A stretch of 64,000 bases of DNA from JBEEOW01 sp041191405 (GCA_041191405.1 JBEEOW010000018.1:19965-83964), one strand, 5' to 3'; shown: positions 28,001-36,329, numbered from the stretch's first letter. The notes: generated by a model not told the origin, from the letters alone. Program-made: numbers and translations.

Positions 28001-29294
28001 AAAAAAGTGTATCATAAACAAAATTAAAACTAAATGATTTTACTAAACTAGGTTTTTCTTGAGCAAGATAAACTTTAACACTGGCTTTTTTACTGACAAT
28101 AGTTTTAACTGAATCATACCTTAAATTAGGCATGTATGGTCTCGAAAAAATCTTCCCATTAAATTGAGTTTTTATTAAAACGGTATCATTAAGTATTGCA
28201 TTTTGAATATTAGGACTTGTTAAGCCTGATTTTATTGATTTAAAATTGATATTAAATAAAGTATTCGAATTTTGTAAAAAAATGGGTTTTGAACCTTCAT
28301 ATTCAACAGTAAGCAAACCTTTGTTAAAAGTATAATGAACATTTTCTTTCAGTAAACTTGTATCGGTTTGTTTAAAATTTATAAAAGAGACATAGTTAGT
28401 ATCAAATGCTACTTGGAAATGTAAACTTTTTATCGAATCAGCTAAATAATCTTTAAATGAAATTTTATATTCAAGAGTATCAAATAAATAAGTTGAAACA
28501 CTATCTGTTTTCAAATATTTTAGCAAAGGGAGTAAACTTTGGGCATATCTGTACCCTAATATATGCTGCGACTCTGTGTTAAAATGTAAATTATCACCTT
28601 TACTAACTAAACCATTAGCAGATGCTACTCCTACATTTTTCAATTCGGTTTTAAGCGAATTTATATCAATATTGATATAGTTTTTATATTCATAATATAA
28701 AGAAGACAAATAAAAATCACCTAATTCTCCGGCTACAATTGGCAAATATGGGTCATTTAAATCTTTTCGAATATTATTAAAAATTGATTTAAGTTTAAAT
28801 TTATAATCATTATACACCCAAGGTGCTCCATTTTGCTCACCTTGATGCCACAATACTCCAATTATTTTACCAAACTTGTTAGCAAACTTAGCCCTCGTTA
28901 TTAGGTTGTTATATAAAAATACTCCTCCAATATTTGAATTGTATAACCAATTTTCGACTGTTGTACTTCCTACTGCACATGGAACTATACCAATTTTAAT
29001 TTTATTGCCATGTTTATTTAATAATTCTTTTATACATGACATAACAGGACCAACTCCTGCACTTGGACTATCAAAATGAATTGGGTTTTTGGCTTTTACC
29101 CAAACCGAATCTTTAGTTAAATTAAAAACATTGGGATATGTAATTGTATCTTGTGGTGTAATAGCTGCTCTGCCCGACATATTTGATTGCCCAGCTGTAA
29201 CAATTATATACATAATTGTATCACTTTGCCCAAAGGAGGCAAAGGAAATAAAAAACAGTAAAACAAAAAATTTAATTGTTATAACTTTAAGCAT
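25023..29294 (-). CDS. T9SS protein: CE6/SASA-like esterase, tandem cohesin-like modules, dockerin-like module, sorting domain
   Basis: The 1423-residue protein has a signal peptide (ending ASFGQ, about residue 23). Residues 28-260 form an SGNH esterase of the sialate-O-acetylesterase/CE6 type: AGQSNMSGR (Ser37), GVLWHQGEQ (146-154) and a C-terminal D-N-L-H (Asp234, His237). About 262-1160 are seven successive ~128-residue modules sharing F-x-V-x-F/Y-D, a G-x-I-x-I-x-W core and an L-x-F-x-S/A-x-x-x-G strand, resembling cohesins. Residues 1164-1221 contain two calcium-loop repeats (GDVNNDNSVNEQDAQLLLNY, ADVNFSDKITSSDASSILQY), a type I dockerin. One more beta-domain and a type A sorting domain (about 1350-1423) follow. 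It would deacetylate a polysaccharide outside the cell; the scaffold role is inference. Confidence 0.85.
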   Translation of the reverse strand: MLKVITIKFFVLLFFISFASFGQSDTIMYIIVTAGQSNMSGRAAITPQDTITYPNVFNLTKDSVWVKAKNPIHFDSPSAGVGPVMSCIKELLNKHGNKIKIGIVPCAVGSTTVENWLYNSNIGGVFLYNNLITRAKFANKFGKIIGVLWHQGEQNGAPWVYNDYKFKLKSIFNNIRKDLNDPYLPIVAGELGDFYLSSLYYEYKNYINIDINSLKTELKNVGVASANGLVSKGDNLHFNTESQHILGYRYAQSLLPLLKYLKTDSVSTYLFDTLEYKISFKDYLADSIKSLHFQVAFDTNYVSFINFKQTDTSLLKENVHYTFNKGLLTVEYEGSKPIFLQNSNTLFNINFKSIKSGLTSPNIQNAILNDTVLIKTQFNGKIFSRPYMPNLRYDSVKTIVSKKASVKVYLAQEKPSLVKSFSFNFVYDTLFLKYKNVVILDSRILSNKLNVQHSKDKISIHWSDSIPLQFSTLDSILKINFISLNEGVTQPIFENVYFDSLKTDYNVNTGVKIESYYTYIQSDWVVETVFNKVKVPVIFSQTIPQEINSFSLSVNFDTSKVQFQKVIITDSILANNGVLNFVKDTLGNVNINWVGDYPIKKYDSFIPFTLEFLTINDGISFSYFNEAYIDSFPVTSINAGAIVVQPYLPTISFDSVKTIVDDDFKIPFYINQKQIKDVTFFQFSLNYDENEMTFKKYNFKDSIDFKGDVEFLNENGKITISWTGTSLIKGSSVIDVLDLYFKSNKEGFSYPTLSEAFVNNYNLDTFLNGNVFAEKHLFSVGLDTSNVKVGQIADLNLSISQLNPIDFNKMSFQVTFDTLALKYEGYELKNDSISINNHFKINKNIDGTLLIKLESDSGFLFLENKLLSTLKFKSLIEGNYNITVFNLNVDDHSQLITKNGLITSEPILPKLEVGNIITKINKTFSLPINISQINPKEINQFSFEIVYDSLKIDLLSYTFIKDNTLKINKEAGKVLIEWSGLNGFSALSNFEIIKLNFIAKDSGNIIPDFRDVLINNAPIDTLQIGNINIQYHYSNFVLDSIINGFAKKTIYIPIYSKQINPEPINSFKAKYYFNSKLLNYQNFKIINQNINEDSLSVICVGDTVKIDWKNSLINIPAVEFTELISLQFYPKDTFEISTELTLLSFNSFNKNSGSKQQLDINYQYGDVNNDNSVNEQDAQLLLNYSVGLINDTIDWSSDVIADVNFSDKITSSDASSILQYNKGSISSFTKAVDLNSKIRVIREGNNFVFSSIGDLYSLNLSFDNNLHLLNSPTDFYNHNNLIYAENVNDTIFNIALASATAIDSGTVLFKIPYNELESALYTFNLKVNNSIQKVIFDLILPISKVDAIDEKVEIFPNYNQNQLIIRNYPENAKIVIFNPQGIEIYKCDNLNQAIYINDLPRGLLIIKVENNVESFTTKIIIEK

Positions 29295-29342
29295 TCGGGT
29301 GATGTTTGTAACTCGCTTGTTAATGCAACTTTACGCCAAAAT

Positions 29343-29350
29343 CAAATATA
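29343..29350 (-). promoter_or_regulatory. Possible -7 box for the esterase/cohesin-like gene
   Basis: TATATTTG on the minus strand lies 48 bp ahead of the ATG at 29294. The nearest TTTG upstream is 26 bases away, outside the usual spacing, so support is partial. Confidence 0.35.
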
Positions 29351-29416
29351 TAAATTTTAGAATAAACTTGTACGAACAAACTTAATTTTAGCTACAATTT
29401 ATTAAAAAAACTTTCT

Positions 29417-30805
29417 CTATTTAATGGTTTCAATAGTTGTTTCCCAACCATCGTATTCGCCGTTGTATTTTTGCGCCAAATCTGAAAGTAAAAAAGTACA
29501 ATCATCTAAGGATGCCCACGAAATTTGTTCAATCCTTTTAATTTCAATCCTAAAAGGTTTGCTACCTAAGTTGAGATTATGTTCTTTTTTAACAATTTCA
29601 AAATTACTCAATTCAGCTTTTATCGAAAAATCATCCATTTTGTACTCATCCACAAAATGCAACCAATGTGTAACCATTCGTGGTTGCGACAAATCATCCC
29701 CACCTTCAACAAGCGAATCAATACCTTTTCTATTTTTAATACTCAATCGCTGAAATTCATTTGGATATAAAATATCAATGTAAAAATTCCAATCTGTATC
29801 AATATTGGTTCCAATGCCATATTCGTAATCATCGTAAGCTTCCATAACTTCATGAATATATTGGTCAATATTTTCATCAGAGTTTAAATAAAAATACAAA
29901 TTCCTAACTCCGTTTGCAGTTATTCTTCCACAAAAAATAGCGTCGTAACTTAATGGTATTCTTGCAATTATTAAATCTTCAATATCAACTAACTCTTCAT
30001 TTTCATGGTCAAATACAAATCCTTCTTCTGTTGGCTCTTTAACAGTAATGGCAACTTGTAGTAAAACCTCCTTATTAATAATTGGTGCAAAATCATTGAT
30101 TCCTAAATCAACAAAAACCGACGAAAACTGTTGATTAATATAGCCAAAATAGTAAGTCCATTGTTCGTATTTATGCCCCACCTCAGGATTGTACTCATTG
30201 GCTTTCATTAATTTACGACTAATTTCAACTGGATACAAACCTTCTTTATAAATATCATTAATTTGAGCTAATCCAGCACTCAGTCTTTCCCAATCACTAT
30301 TGTTGAGTTTGTTAAATGCATTTTCGATAGCTTGAATATTATCAGTAAAAATGTGAGGAAGTAAAGGATAAAAATCTTCCCAAATAAACTCAAACTGATC
30401 ATATTCAGGACCGTACAAAGCTACAGTAGGCAATAATTGATTATTTTCAATGGAAACATTTTTAATTAAATCAAAATCAACTTTAGTAATTTTAATGGTT
30501 GGTCTGTCCAATTCGCCTCCGTAACGCAAATTTGTAAATGTTGCCAACAAACCTTTTTGTTTATCAATTACAATACTTGCATTAATACATCCCTTTTCGA
30601 AATGTGCTTTTTTAAGTATCCAATCATTTACAATTTCATTATTAGTAAAATATTTCTCTAAAAATGCATCTGATTTTGATAATATGAATCTATAAAATAG
30701 CTTATTAATACCTGAAATTTCCCTATAAATCAAAAACTTATCTAGACTTATACTTATTTCGCCAGGTAAACTAGCCACCGCAGCCATACTATTATCATCA
30801 ATCAT
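29417..30805 (-). CDS. DUF695/RraB-like protein
   Basis: The 462-residue protein has no signal peptide. Its middle and C-terminal parts look like DUF695 followed by an RraB-type ferredoxin-like domain: TDWNFYIDILYPNEFQRLSI (about 337-356), then MVTHWLHFVDE and, near the end, YNGEYDGWETTIE, typical of RraB-like domains. RraB in enterobacteria binds and restrains RNase E, but the stand-alone families in Bacteroidota are uncharacterised and often encoded as single immunity-like or housekeeping genes. The N-terminal 300 residues match nothing I recognise. It is upstream of the large esterase gene with a 122-bp gap. Confidence 0.55.
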   Translation of the reverse strand: MIDDNSMAAVASLPGEISISLDKFLIYREISGINKLFYRFILSKSDAFLEKYFTNNEIVNDWILKKAHFEKGCINASIVIDKQKGLLATFTNLRYGGELDRPTIKITKVDFDLIKNVSIENNQLLPTVALYGPEYDQFEFIWEDFYPLLPHIFTDNIQAIENAFNKLNNSDWERLSAGLAQINDIYKEGLYPVEISRKLMKANEYNPEVGHKYEQWTYYFGYINQQFSSVFVDLGINDFAPIINKEVLLQVAITVKEPTEEGFVFDHENEELVDIEDLIIARIPLSYDAIFCGRITANGVRNLYFYLNSDENIDQYIHEVMEAYDDYEYGIGTNIDTDWNFYIDILYPNEFQRLSIKNRKGIDSLVEGGDDLSQPRMVTHWLHFVDEYKMDDFSIKAELSNFEIVKKEHNLNLGSKPFRIEIKRIEQISWASLDDCTFLLSDLAQKYNGEYDGWETTIETIK

Positions 30806-30988
30806 AACTTTTAATCTATTATAGTTATTTCAAAATTGAACATTCGAATCGAAATAACAAACTGTAGCCAATATTTTTGATAAAATTTAATAAATTATAA
30901 AAACAAAACAAAACATAACACCCTTATTATCTGAACATTAAAACTAATAAAATATTTTTGTTTAACATTCCAATAAAATCTTTAAACA

Positions 30989-31024
30989 TTTGTTTAGACA
31001 ATTAAATTTTTTGTTTTATGTTTG
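30989..31024 (+). promoter_or_regulatory. Probable promoter of the ECF sigma factor / carotenoid region
   Basis: TTTG (30989-30992), 24 bases, then TATGTTTG (31017-31024) approximates the Bacteroidota consensus, with the -7 box ending 47 bp before the ATG at 31072. The spacer is one base longer than usual. The 266-bp divergent region from 30806 holds nothing else that was recognised. Confidence 0.45.
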
Positions 31025-31071
31025 TATCAGAAAGTTAAACAAAACGGTTTTCAAACTAAACTTACAAGGCC

Positions 31072-31578
31072 ATGACTGCTCTAGAATTTGACTACACTAT
31101 CACCAAAGCTACAAAGTATTTAAAACCATTTGCAATGCGTTTAACTCGTGACCTAGACGATGCAAATGATTTAATACAAGACACTTTACTGAAAGCTGTT
31201 TCGCATAGAGATAAGTTTTTGGAAGGTACAAACTTAAAAGCATGGCTTTATACAATCATGAAAAATACGTTTATTACCAACTACCAACGCTTGGTTAAAC
31301 GTAACACTTTTATCGATACTACGGAAAACCTTCATTACATTGATTCAACAGATTCAATTACACAAAATGAAGCTAATTCTACTTTTACCATGAACGATAT
31401 AAACCGTGCAATTAAAATGGTTGACGAAACTTATACTCAACCATTTATGATGTACTTCAAAGGGTTTAAATACCATGAAATATCTGAAAAATTAGATATT
31501 CCAATTGGAACTGTAAAAAACAGAATTCACATTGCTAGAAAAGAGTTGAAAGACTTATTGAAAATGTATAATAACTAA
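31072..31578 (+). CDS. ECF-type RNA polymerase sigma factor
   Basis: The 168-residue protein has the two ECF regions. Sigma-2 (about 12-78) contains DLDDANDLIQDTLLKAV and NLKAWLYTIMKNTFITNYQR. Sigma-4 (about 110-165) has PFMMYFKGFKYHEISEKLDI and PIGTVKNRIHIARKELK, a helix-turn-helix that reads the -35 region. It lies 157 bp ahead of crtI in the same direction, as in other Bacteroidota carotenoid clusters where a sigma factor adjoins crtI-crtB. Control of pigment synthesis, perhaps by light or oxidative stress, is inferred from position. No adjacent anti-sigma gene is present. Confidence 0.93.
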   Translation: MTALEFDYTITKATKYLKPFAMRLTRDLDDANDLIQDTLLKAVSHRDKFLEGTNLKAWLYTIMKNTFITNYQRLVKRNTFIDTTENLHYIDSTDSITQNEANSTFTMNDINRAIKMVDETYTQPFMMYFKGFKYHEISEKLDIPIGTVKNRIHIARKELKDLLKMYNN

Positions 31579-31607
31579 AATAGTTTAGAGTAAAGAGTTC
31601 AGAGTTC

Positions 31608-31646
31608 TTTAAATATTGATGTTTAAATAATTTAAACAATAATTAA
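31608..31646. repeat. Imperfect palindrome in the sigma factor-crtI spacer
   Basis: A GTTTAAAT-A-ATTTAAAC core (31621-31637) is flanked by partly complementary AT-rich arms. Just before it is a run of AGAGT-like words (about 31586-31606). No terminator T-tract follows. Confidence 0.5.
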
Positions 31647-31735
31647 AGAAAATATTTTTAAGTGTAAAGATAAATGACTACATTTTATAAAATATTTATA
31701 CAACTCTAAGCCTAAACACGAAACTAAACAACAAT

Positions 31736-33220
31736 ATGTCTAAAAAAGTAATTGTAATAGGAAGTGGATTTGCAGGTTTATCGTCTGCCATTGCACTAGC
31801 CGACAAAGGTTATCAAGTTACAGTGCTTGAGAAAAACGATTCTCTAGGCGGAAGAGCTCGTGTATTTAAAGTTGATGGATTTACTTTTGATATGGGCCCA
31901 AGCTGGTACTGGATGCCTGATGTATTTGAAAGTTTTTTTGCAAAATTTGGAAAAAAAGTTTCAGATTATTACCAATTACATAGACTAAATCCCTCGTATG
32001 CAGTATATTTTTCACAAACTGAAAAATGGGATATTCCTGCAGATATGGCTGAATTAGAAGCTTTATTTGAGAAATATGAACCTGGAGCAGCATTACAATT
32101 ACGAGCTTTTTTAGAAGATGCAAAATACAAATACAATACAGGTATCAATGATTTGGTGTACAAACCAAGTTTATCAATTACCGAATTTGTTGACTTAAAA
32201 TTATGGTTTGATGTACTGAGGTTAGATATTTTCAAATCTATCCACGAACAGTTACGCAAGTATTTCAAACATCCGAATATATTGAAACTGATGGAGTTTC
32301 CGGTATTATTTTTAGGTGCAAAACCTGAAAAAACACCTGCACTCTACAGTTTAATGAATTACGCTGATATTGCACTTGGAACTTGGTATCCTATGGGTGG
32401 TATGTTTAACATTGTTGAAGCGATGGTTTCACTAGCCAAAGAAAAAGGTGTTGAAATCATTGCTTCACAAGAAGTTACAAATATTTTTGTTACCAATGAA
32501 AAAGTTCGTAATGTAAAAACAAAAACACATACTTACGAAGCTGACATTGTGGTTGCTGGTGCAGATTATCATCATGTTGACCAACAATTACTTGATGAAC
32601 CTTTCAGAAATTATTCTCCAAAATATTGGGACGAAAGAGTTATGGCTCCATCAAGTTTACTTTTTTATGTTGGTGTAAATAAACGTGTTAAAGGTTTACA
32701 ACATCATAATTTATTTTTCGATGAAGATTTCAATGTGCATGCACAAGAAATTTACGATACACCACAATGGCCAAGTAAACCATTGTTTTATGTTTCGGCA
32801 CCTTCAGTAACTGACCCGTCTGTAGCACCCGAAGGTTATGAAAATCTATTCTTCTTAATCCCAATAGCTCCAGGTTTGGCTGGCGATACAGAAACTGTAA
32901 GAGAAGAATATTTCAACACCATACTTACTAGATTAGAAAAAGCCCTTGGTGAAAACATCAAAGAGCATATCATTTATAAAAGAAGTTATGCACAATCGGA
33001 TTTTGTATCTGATTACCATGCATTTAAAGGCAATGCTTATGGATTAGCAAATACTTTAATGCAAACTGCAATACTAAAACCAAGTCTTAAAAATGAACAT
33101 GTTAACAATTTGTATTACACAGGTCAGTTAACTGTTCCAGGTCCGGGAGTGCCGCCATCTCTTATTTCAGGGTTGGTAGTTGCTGAGCAAATTGAAAAGG
33201 AAAACCCTATTCTTAATTAA
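31736..33220 (+). CDS. crtI: Phytoene desaturase (CrtI type)
   Basis: CrtI uses FAD to introduce double bonds into phytoene, giving lycopene. The 494-residue protein opens with the dinucleotide-binding segment VIVIGSGFAGLSSAIALADK and LEKNDSLGGRARVFKVDGF, followed by FDMGPSWYWMPDVF. The CrtI C-terminal signature is present as YYTGQLTVPGPGVPPSLISG, with AEQIEKENP after it. Length is normal (490-510). It precedes crtB by 109 bp; that spacer contains a 28-bp imperfect hairpin whose left arm includes the crtI stop. The number of desaturations (four expected, to lycopene) is inferred from the downstream lycopene cyclase. Confidence 0.95.
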   Translation: MSKKVIVIGSGFAGLSSAIALADKGYQVTVLEKNDSLGGRARVFKVDGFTFDMGPSWYWMPDVFESFFAKFGKKVSDYYQLHRLNPSYAVYFSQTEKWDIPADMAELEALFEKYEPGAALQLRAFLEDAKYKYNTGINDLVYKPSLSITEFVDLKLWFDVLRLDIFKSIHEQLRKYFKHPNILKLMEFPVLFLGAKPEKTPALYSLMNYADIALGTWYPMGGMFNIVEAMVSLAKEKGVEIIASQEVTNIFVTNEKVRNVKTKTHTYEADIVVAGADYHHVDQQLLDEPFRNYSPKYWDERVMAPSSLLFYVGVNKRVKGLQHHNLFFDEDFNVHAQEIYDTPQWPSKPLFYVSAPSVTDPSVAPEGYENLFFLIPIAPGLAGDTETVREEYFNTILTRLEKALGENIKEHIIYKRSYAQSDFVSDYHAFKGNAYGLANTLMQTAILKPSLKNEHVNNLYYTGQLTVPGPGVPPSLISGLVVAEQIEKENPILN

Positions 33221-33322
33221 TAATTAGTAATTAAGAATTAATAAGGAGTGTATCACCTATTTCAATTCTTATCTAATTTCAAAATGAAAAAAATATTAAT
33301 TATTAATTCCTAATTATTAATT
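33215..33322. repeat. Long imperfect inverted repeat in the crtI-crtB spacer
   Basis: Arms 33215-33242 and 33295-33322 pair at 26 of 28 positions and consist of reiterated AATTA/TTAAT words. The crtI stop codon lies inside the left arm and the crtB ATG starts 8 bp after the right arm. Its composition differs from the hairpin in the next spacer. Confidence 0.75.
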
Positions 33323-33329
33323 ATTTAAA

Positions 33330-34172
33330 ATGGATCACAAAGCATTATTCGACCATTCAACACTGATTTGTAGTAAAAATATTACTAACTTATACAGTAC
33401 ATCTTTCTCATTAGGAATCAAAACTTTTGATAAAAAATTCCATTTGCCAATTTATGGTATTTATGGTTTTGTTAGATATGCCGATGAGATTGTTGATACT
33501 TTTCACGAATATGATAAAAAAGCACTTTTAGCCGAATTCAAAAAAGAAACTTATCAAGCTATTGAACGCAAATTGAGTTTAAATCCTGTATTGCACGCAT
33601 TTCAACTAATTGTTAATGAATACAATATTGATTTAGATTTAATTGAAGCATTTTTAAAAAGTATGGAAATGGATTTGTATGACATTGAATATAACAATGA
33701 TTTATACAATGAATACATATATGGTTCGGCAGAAGTTGTTGGCTTAATGTGCTTAAGAGTTTTCTGTAAAAATAACGAAAGTCAATACCAATCTTTGGTT
33801 CCATCTGCGAGAGCTTTGGGAGCAGCATTCCAAAAAATAAACTTCCTGCGTGATATTAAAAGCGATTACCACGAAAGAGGTCGAACTTATTTCCCTGATT
33901 TAGACTTTAAAAACTTCAGTAATGAAGATAAAATAAAAATTGAGTTAGATATTAAAGCAGATTTTGACAAAGGGTTTGAGGGTATTAAAATGTTACCCAA
34001 AGGAGCTAAGCTCGGCGTGTATGTAGCTTATATTTATTATCTACAATTATTCAAAAAAATCAAAGAATTGCCAGCATCTCGTATTTCTGAAGAACGAATT
34101 AGAGTTCCTGATTTTCAGAAAATTAGTTTGCTAATTCAAAGTTATTTCAGATTTCAGTTAAATGCTATTTAA
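33330..34172 (+). CDS. crtB: Phytoene synthase
   Basis: CrtB joins two geranylgeranyl diphosphates to make phytoene. The 280-residue protein carries both Asp-rich magnesium sites of the squalene/phytoene synthase family: VRYADEIVDTFHEYD (about 49-63) and INFLRDIKSDYHERGRTYFP (about 170-189), with YSTSFSLGIK near the N-terminus and YIYGSAEVVGLM in between. It is slightly shorter than typical CrtB (about 280-310) but complete. Its substrate could come from the polyprenyl synthase encoded at 44707-45687. It is followed by a 95-bp spacer with an 18-bp perfect hairpin. Confidence 0.95.
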   Translation: MDHKALFDHSTLICSKNITNLYSTSFSLGIKTFDKKFHLPIYGIYGFVRYADEIVDTFHEYDKKALLAEFKKETYQAIERKLSLNPVLHAFQLIVNEYNIDLDLIEAFLKSMEMDLYDIEYNNDLYNEYIYGSAEVVGLMCLRVFCKNNESQYQSLVPSARALGAAFQKINFLRDIKSDYHERGRTYFPDLDFKNFSNEDKIKIELDIKADFDKGFEGIKMLPKGAKLGVYVAYIYYLQLFKKIKELPASRISEERIRVPDFQKISLLIQSYFRFQLNAI

Positions 34173-34177
34173 GATGG

Positions 34178-34244
34178 TAGATAATAGATTTTAGATGTTA
34201 GATTATTTTGAATCTAAAATATTATGTCTAAAATCTATTATCTA
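34178..34244. repeat. Intergenic perfect inverted repeat between crtB and the next gene
   Basis: Arms 34178-34195 and 34227-34244 are perfect 18-base complements built from TAGATTTTAGA words, with further degenerate copies in the loop and 3' flank. It is the same family as the hairpin at 9636-9688. Confidence 0.75.
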
Positions 34245-34266
34245 ATATCTAAAATCTCCTCAAAAA

Positions 34267-34785
34267 ATGAAAAAACACATTATCTATATCCTTTGTTTTA
34301 TGTTGATACAAGTGAATGTATTGGCAAATGATATTAATCATGTAAGAACATTGTACCCAAAAGCAAGCGAAGATTTTAAATTAACAAAAGAATTACTTGC
34401 TTATATTCAAACACATAAACTCAATACAGCAACTGCTTGGGGATACAGAGGTGCTTTAGAGGCTTTAATGGCAAAACATGAAAGTAATCCATTTACAAAA
34501 ATGAGTTACTTAAAAAAATGCTCAAATACATTTGCAAAGGCAATAGAGGCAAGCCCAGCGGATATTGAATTACGCATTTTAAGATACATTACTGAAGTAA
34601 ATACACCATCAACCTTAGGATATTCAGAAAATGTAGCTATTGATAAAAAAACTATTCTAGATTATTTATCAAAAAATACAAATTACAAGCCTGATACCCA
34701 AATGGTAATGTTGTTAAAAATATTGAAATTAAAAGGAAAATTAACAGCAAACGAATCAGCAATTGTACAAAAGTTTATAGCATGA
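34267..34785 (+). CDS. Small exported helical protein in the carotenoid cluster, function unknown
   Basis: The 172-residue product has a signal peptide (IIYILCFMLIQVNVLA, cut before NDINH). The mature part is mostly helical with repeated Ala/Leu/Lys patterns (TATAWGYRGALEALMAKHES, FAKAIEASPADIELRILRYI) suggestive of a TPR- or SEL1-like fold. Its stop overlaps the ATG of the lycopene cyclase gene (ATGA, 34782-34785), so it is coupled to pigment synthesis. No catalytic motif was found. A periplasmic carotenoid-handling or assembly role is speculation from context. Confidence 0.75.
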   Translation: MKKHIIYILCFMLIQVNVLANDINHVRTLYPKASEDFKLTKELLAYIQTHKLNTATAWGYRGALEALMAKHESNPFTKMSYLKKCSNTFAKAIEASPADIELRILRYITEVNTPSTLGYSENVAIDKKTILDYLSKNTNYKPDTQMVMLLKILKLKGKLTANESAIVQKFIA

Positions 34786-35486
34786 AACATTTCCTTTATT
34801 TGGCAATAAATATATTCACTTTAAGCTATCCCTTATTCAAATCATGGGATACGAGAGTGAGTATGTACAAAAAATGGAATCATCTATTGCCTGCAATTGC
34901 TGTAGTAACGCTATTCTTTTTAGTTTTTGATTATTATTTCACAAAATGGGGTGTTTGGCAATTTAACCCTAAATACATAACAGGGATTTACTTTACCAAT
35001 TTACCGCTTGAAGAAGTATTGTTCTTCATTACCACATTTTATGCTTGTTTGTTTATTTATGAAGTAATGAATTATTTCATAAAAGATAATATCTGGGAAA
35101 AATATGCGCCTTATATTTCAACAATCTTAGTGATTGCAAATATCAGTATTGCATTTATTTACAGTGATTTACTTTATACTTTTGCACATTTATTTATGGC
35201 TGCAATAACTATTATTGTGCACCATATTGTGCTTGGAAACAAAGTAGCTGGCAGATTTTACATCTCATATCTAGTATGTTTAATTCCATTTCTACTAATG
35301 AATGGAATTTTAACAGCAACTCCGGTAGTAATTTATAACAATTCTGAAAATTTAGGGTTAAGAATAGGTACAATACCTGTTGAAGACACTATGTATTGTT
35401 TACAAATGTTGTTAATGAATGTGACCATATACGAATACCTTAATATCAAAAAAGAATCAAAAATGCTAAACACCAAACTTGTATGA
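34782..35486 (+). CDS. Lycopene cyclase, CrtYc-YcYd type membrane protein
   Basis: The 234-residue integral membrane protein has about seven predicted helices and the duplicated half-domain layout of CrtYcd/TbcR-type cyclases. The first half has WGVWQFNPKYITGIYFTNLP followed by LEEVLFF (PLEE). The second has GLRIGTIPVEDTMYCLQ (PVED). These paired acidic motifs carry out the proton-initiated cyclisation of lycopene ends to beta-ionone rings. It overlaps both neighbours by 4 bp (ATGA), coupling it to the small exported protein and ispH. With CrtZ downstream, the predicted product line is beta-carotene then zeaxanthin. Confidence 0.9.
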   Translation: MKHFLYLAINIFTLSYPLFKSWDTRVSMYKKWNHLLPAIAVVTLFFLVFDYYFTKWGVWQFNPKYITGIYFTNLPLEEVLFFITTFYACLFIYEVMNYFIKDNIWEKYAPYISTILVIANISIAFIYSDLLYTFAHLFMAAITIIVHHIVLGNKVAGRFYISYLVCLIPFLLMNGILTATPVVIYNNSENLGLRIGTIPVEDTMYCLQMLLMNVTIYEYLNIKKESKMLNTKLV

Positions 35487-36328
35487 AAAATTTGCAGGTA
35501 CATATCGACGATAATTCGGGTTTTTGCTTTGGAGTAATCTATGCTATTGAAATGGCAGAAGATATTTTGAATGAAGAAGGGATATTATATTGTTTGGGAG
35601 ATATTGTTCACAATGATGAAGAAGTAGCCCGTTTGCAAGCAAAAGGATTAAAAATCATTAATCATGATGAATTAAAATCTTTGCGTGATACAAAGGTACT
35701 TATTCGTGCGCATGGCGAACCAGCTTCAACTTATCAATTAGCTTTGGAAAATAATCTTGAGTTAATCGATGCATCTTGTCCTGTAGTTTTAAAACTGCAA
35801 AATAGAATCAAATCATCTTACGATAAAGATGAAAAAATCTATATTTACGGCAAACATGGACATGCAGAAGTAATTGGTTTACTTGGTCAAACTAACAACA
35901 ATGCAGTTGTATTTCAAGATATTACAGAACTTGATATTGCAACGCTTCCAAAAGAAATGACATTGTATAGCCAAACTACCAAAAGTACTGATAGTTTCTA
36001 TGCTATTAAAAATCAGTTGACTAATTCGGGCATAAATGTAAATGCAAATGATACAATTTGCCGACAAGTATCAAATCGTGATGTAGAATTGCGTAAATTT
36101 GCTCAACAATACGACAAAGTGGTATTTGTTGCTGGCAAAAAATCATCAAATGGAAAAGTGCTTTACAATGTTTGTAAAGAAGCAAATCAAGAAACTTTCT
36201 TTGTATCAAGTGTTTCAGATATTGATTATTCTTGGTTCAATGATGGAGATAAAATTGGTATTTGCGGTGCCACTTCAACACCAATGTGGTTAATGGAGAA
36301 TGTTAAAAATGCAATGTTAAGTGCTTAA
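35483..36328 (+). CDS. ispH: 4-hydroxy-3-methylbut-2-enyl diphosphate reductase
   Basis: IspH is the [4Fe-4S] enzyme that makes IPP and DMAPP in the last step of the MEP pathway. The 281-residue protein has the three cluster ligands Cys15 (SGFCFGV), Cys99 (DASCPVV) and Cys193 (DTICRQVSNRD), plus the substrate-site histidines in DIVHNDEEV and AHGEP and the Glu in KHGHAEVIGLLGQT. Its location inside a carotenoid operon, overlapping the cyclase gene by 4 bp, ties precursor supply to pigment synthesis. Confidence 0.95.
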   Translation: MKNLQVHIDDNSGFCFGVIYAIEMAEDILNEEGILYCLGDIVHNDEEVARLQAKGLKIINHDELKSLRDTKVLIRAHGEPASTYQLALENNLELIDASCPVVLKLQNRIKSSYDKDEKIYIYGKHGHAEVIGLLGQTNNNAVVFQDITELDIATLPKEMTLYSQTTKSTDSFYAIKNQLTNSGINVNANDTICRQVSNRDVELRKFAQQYDKVVFVAGKKSSNGKVLYNVCKEANQETFFVSSVSDIDYSWFNDGDKIGICGATSTPMWLMENVKNAMLSA

Positions 36329-36329
36329 T

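Noticed and set aside
25023..29294. A SusC/SusD-type glycan locus around the esterase gene
   Set aside because: No TonB-dependent receptor or SusD-like lipoprotein is present nearby or anywhere in the window.
31072..31578. Phage-type or anti-sigma partner next to the ECF factor
   Set aside because: The flanking genes are a DUF695-like protein on the opposite strand and crtI; no anti-sigma domain or membrane partner was seen.
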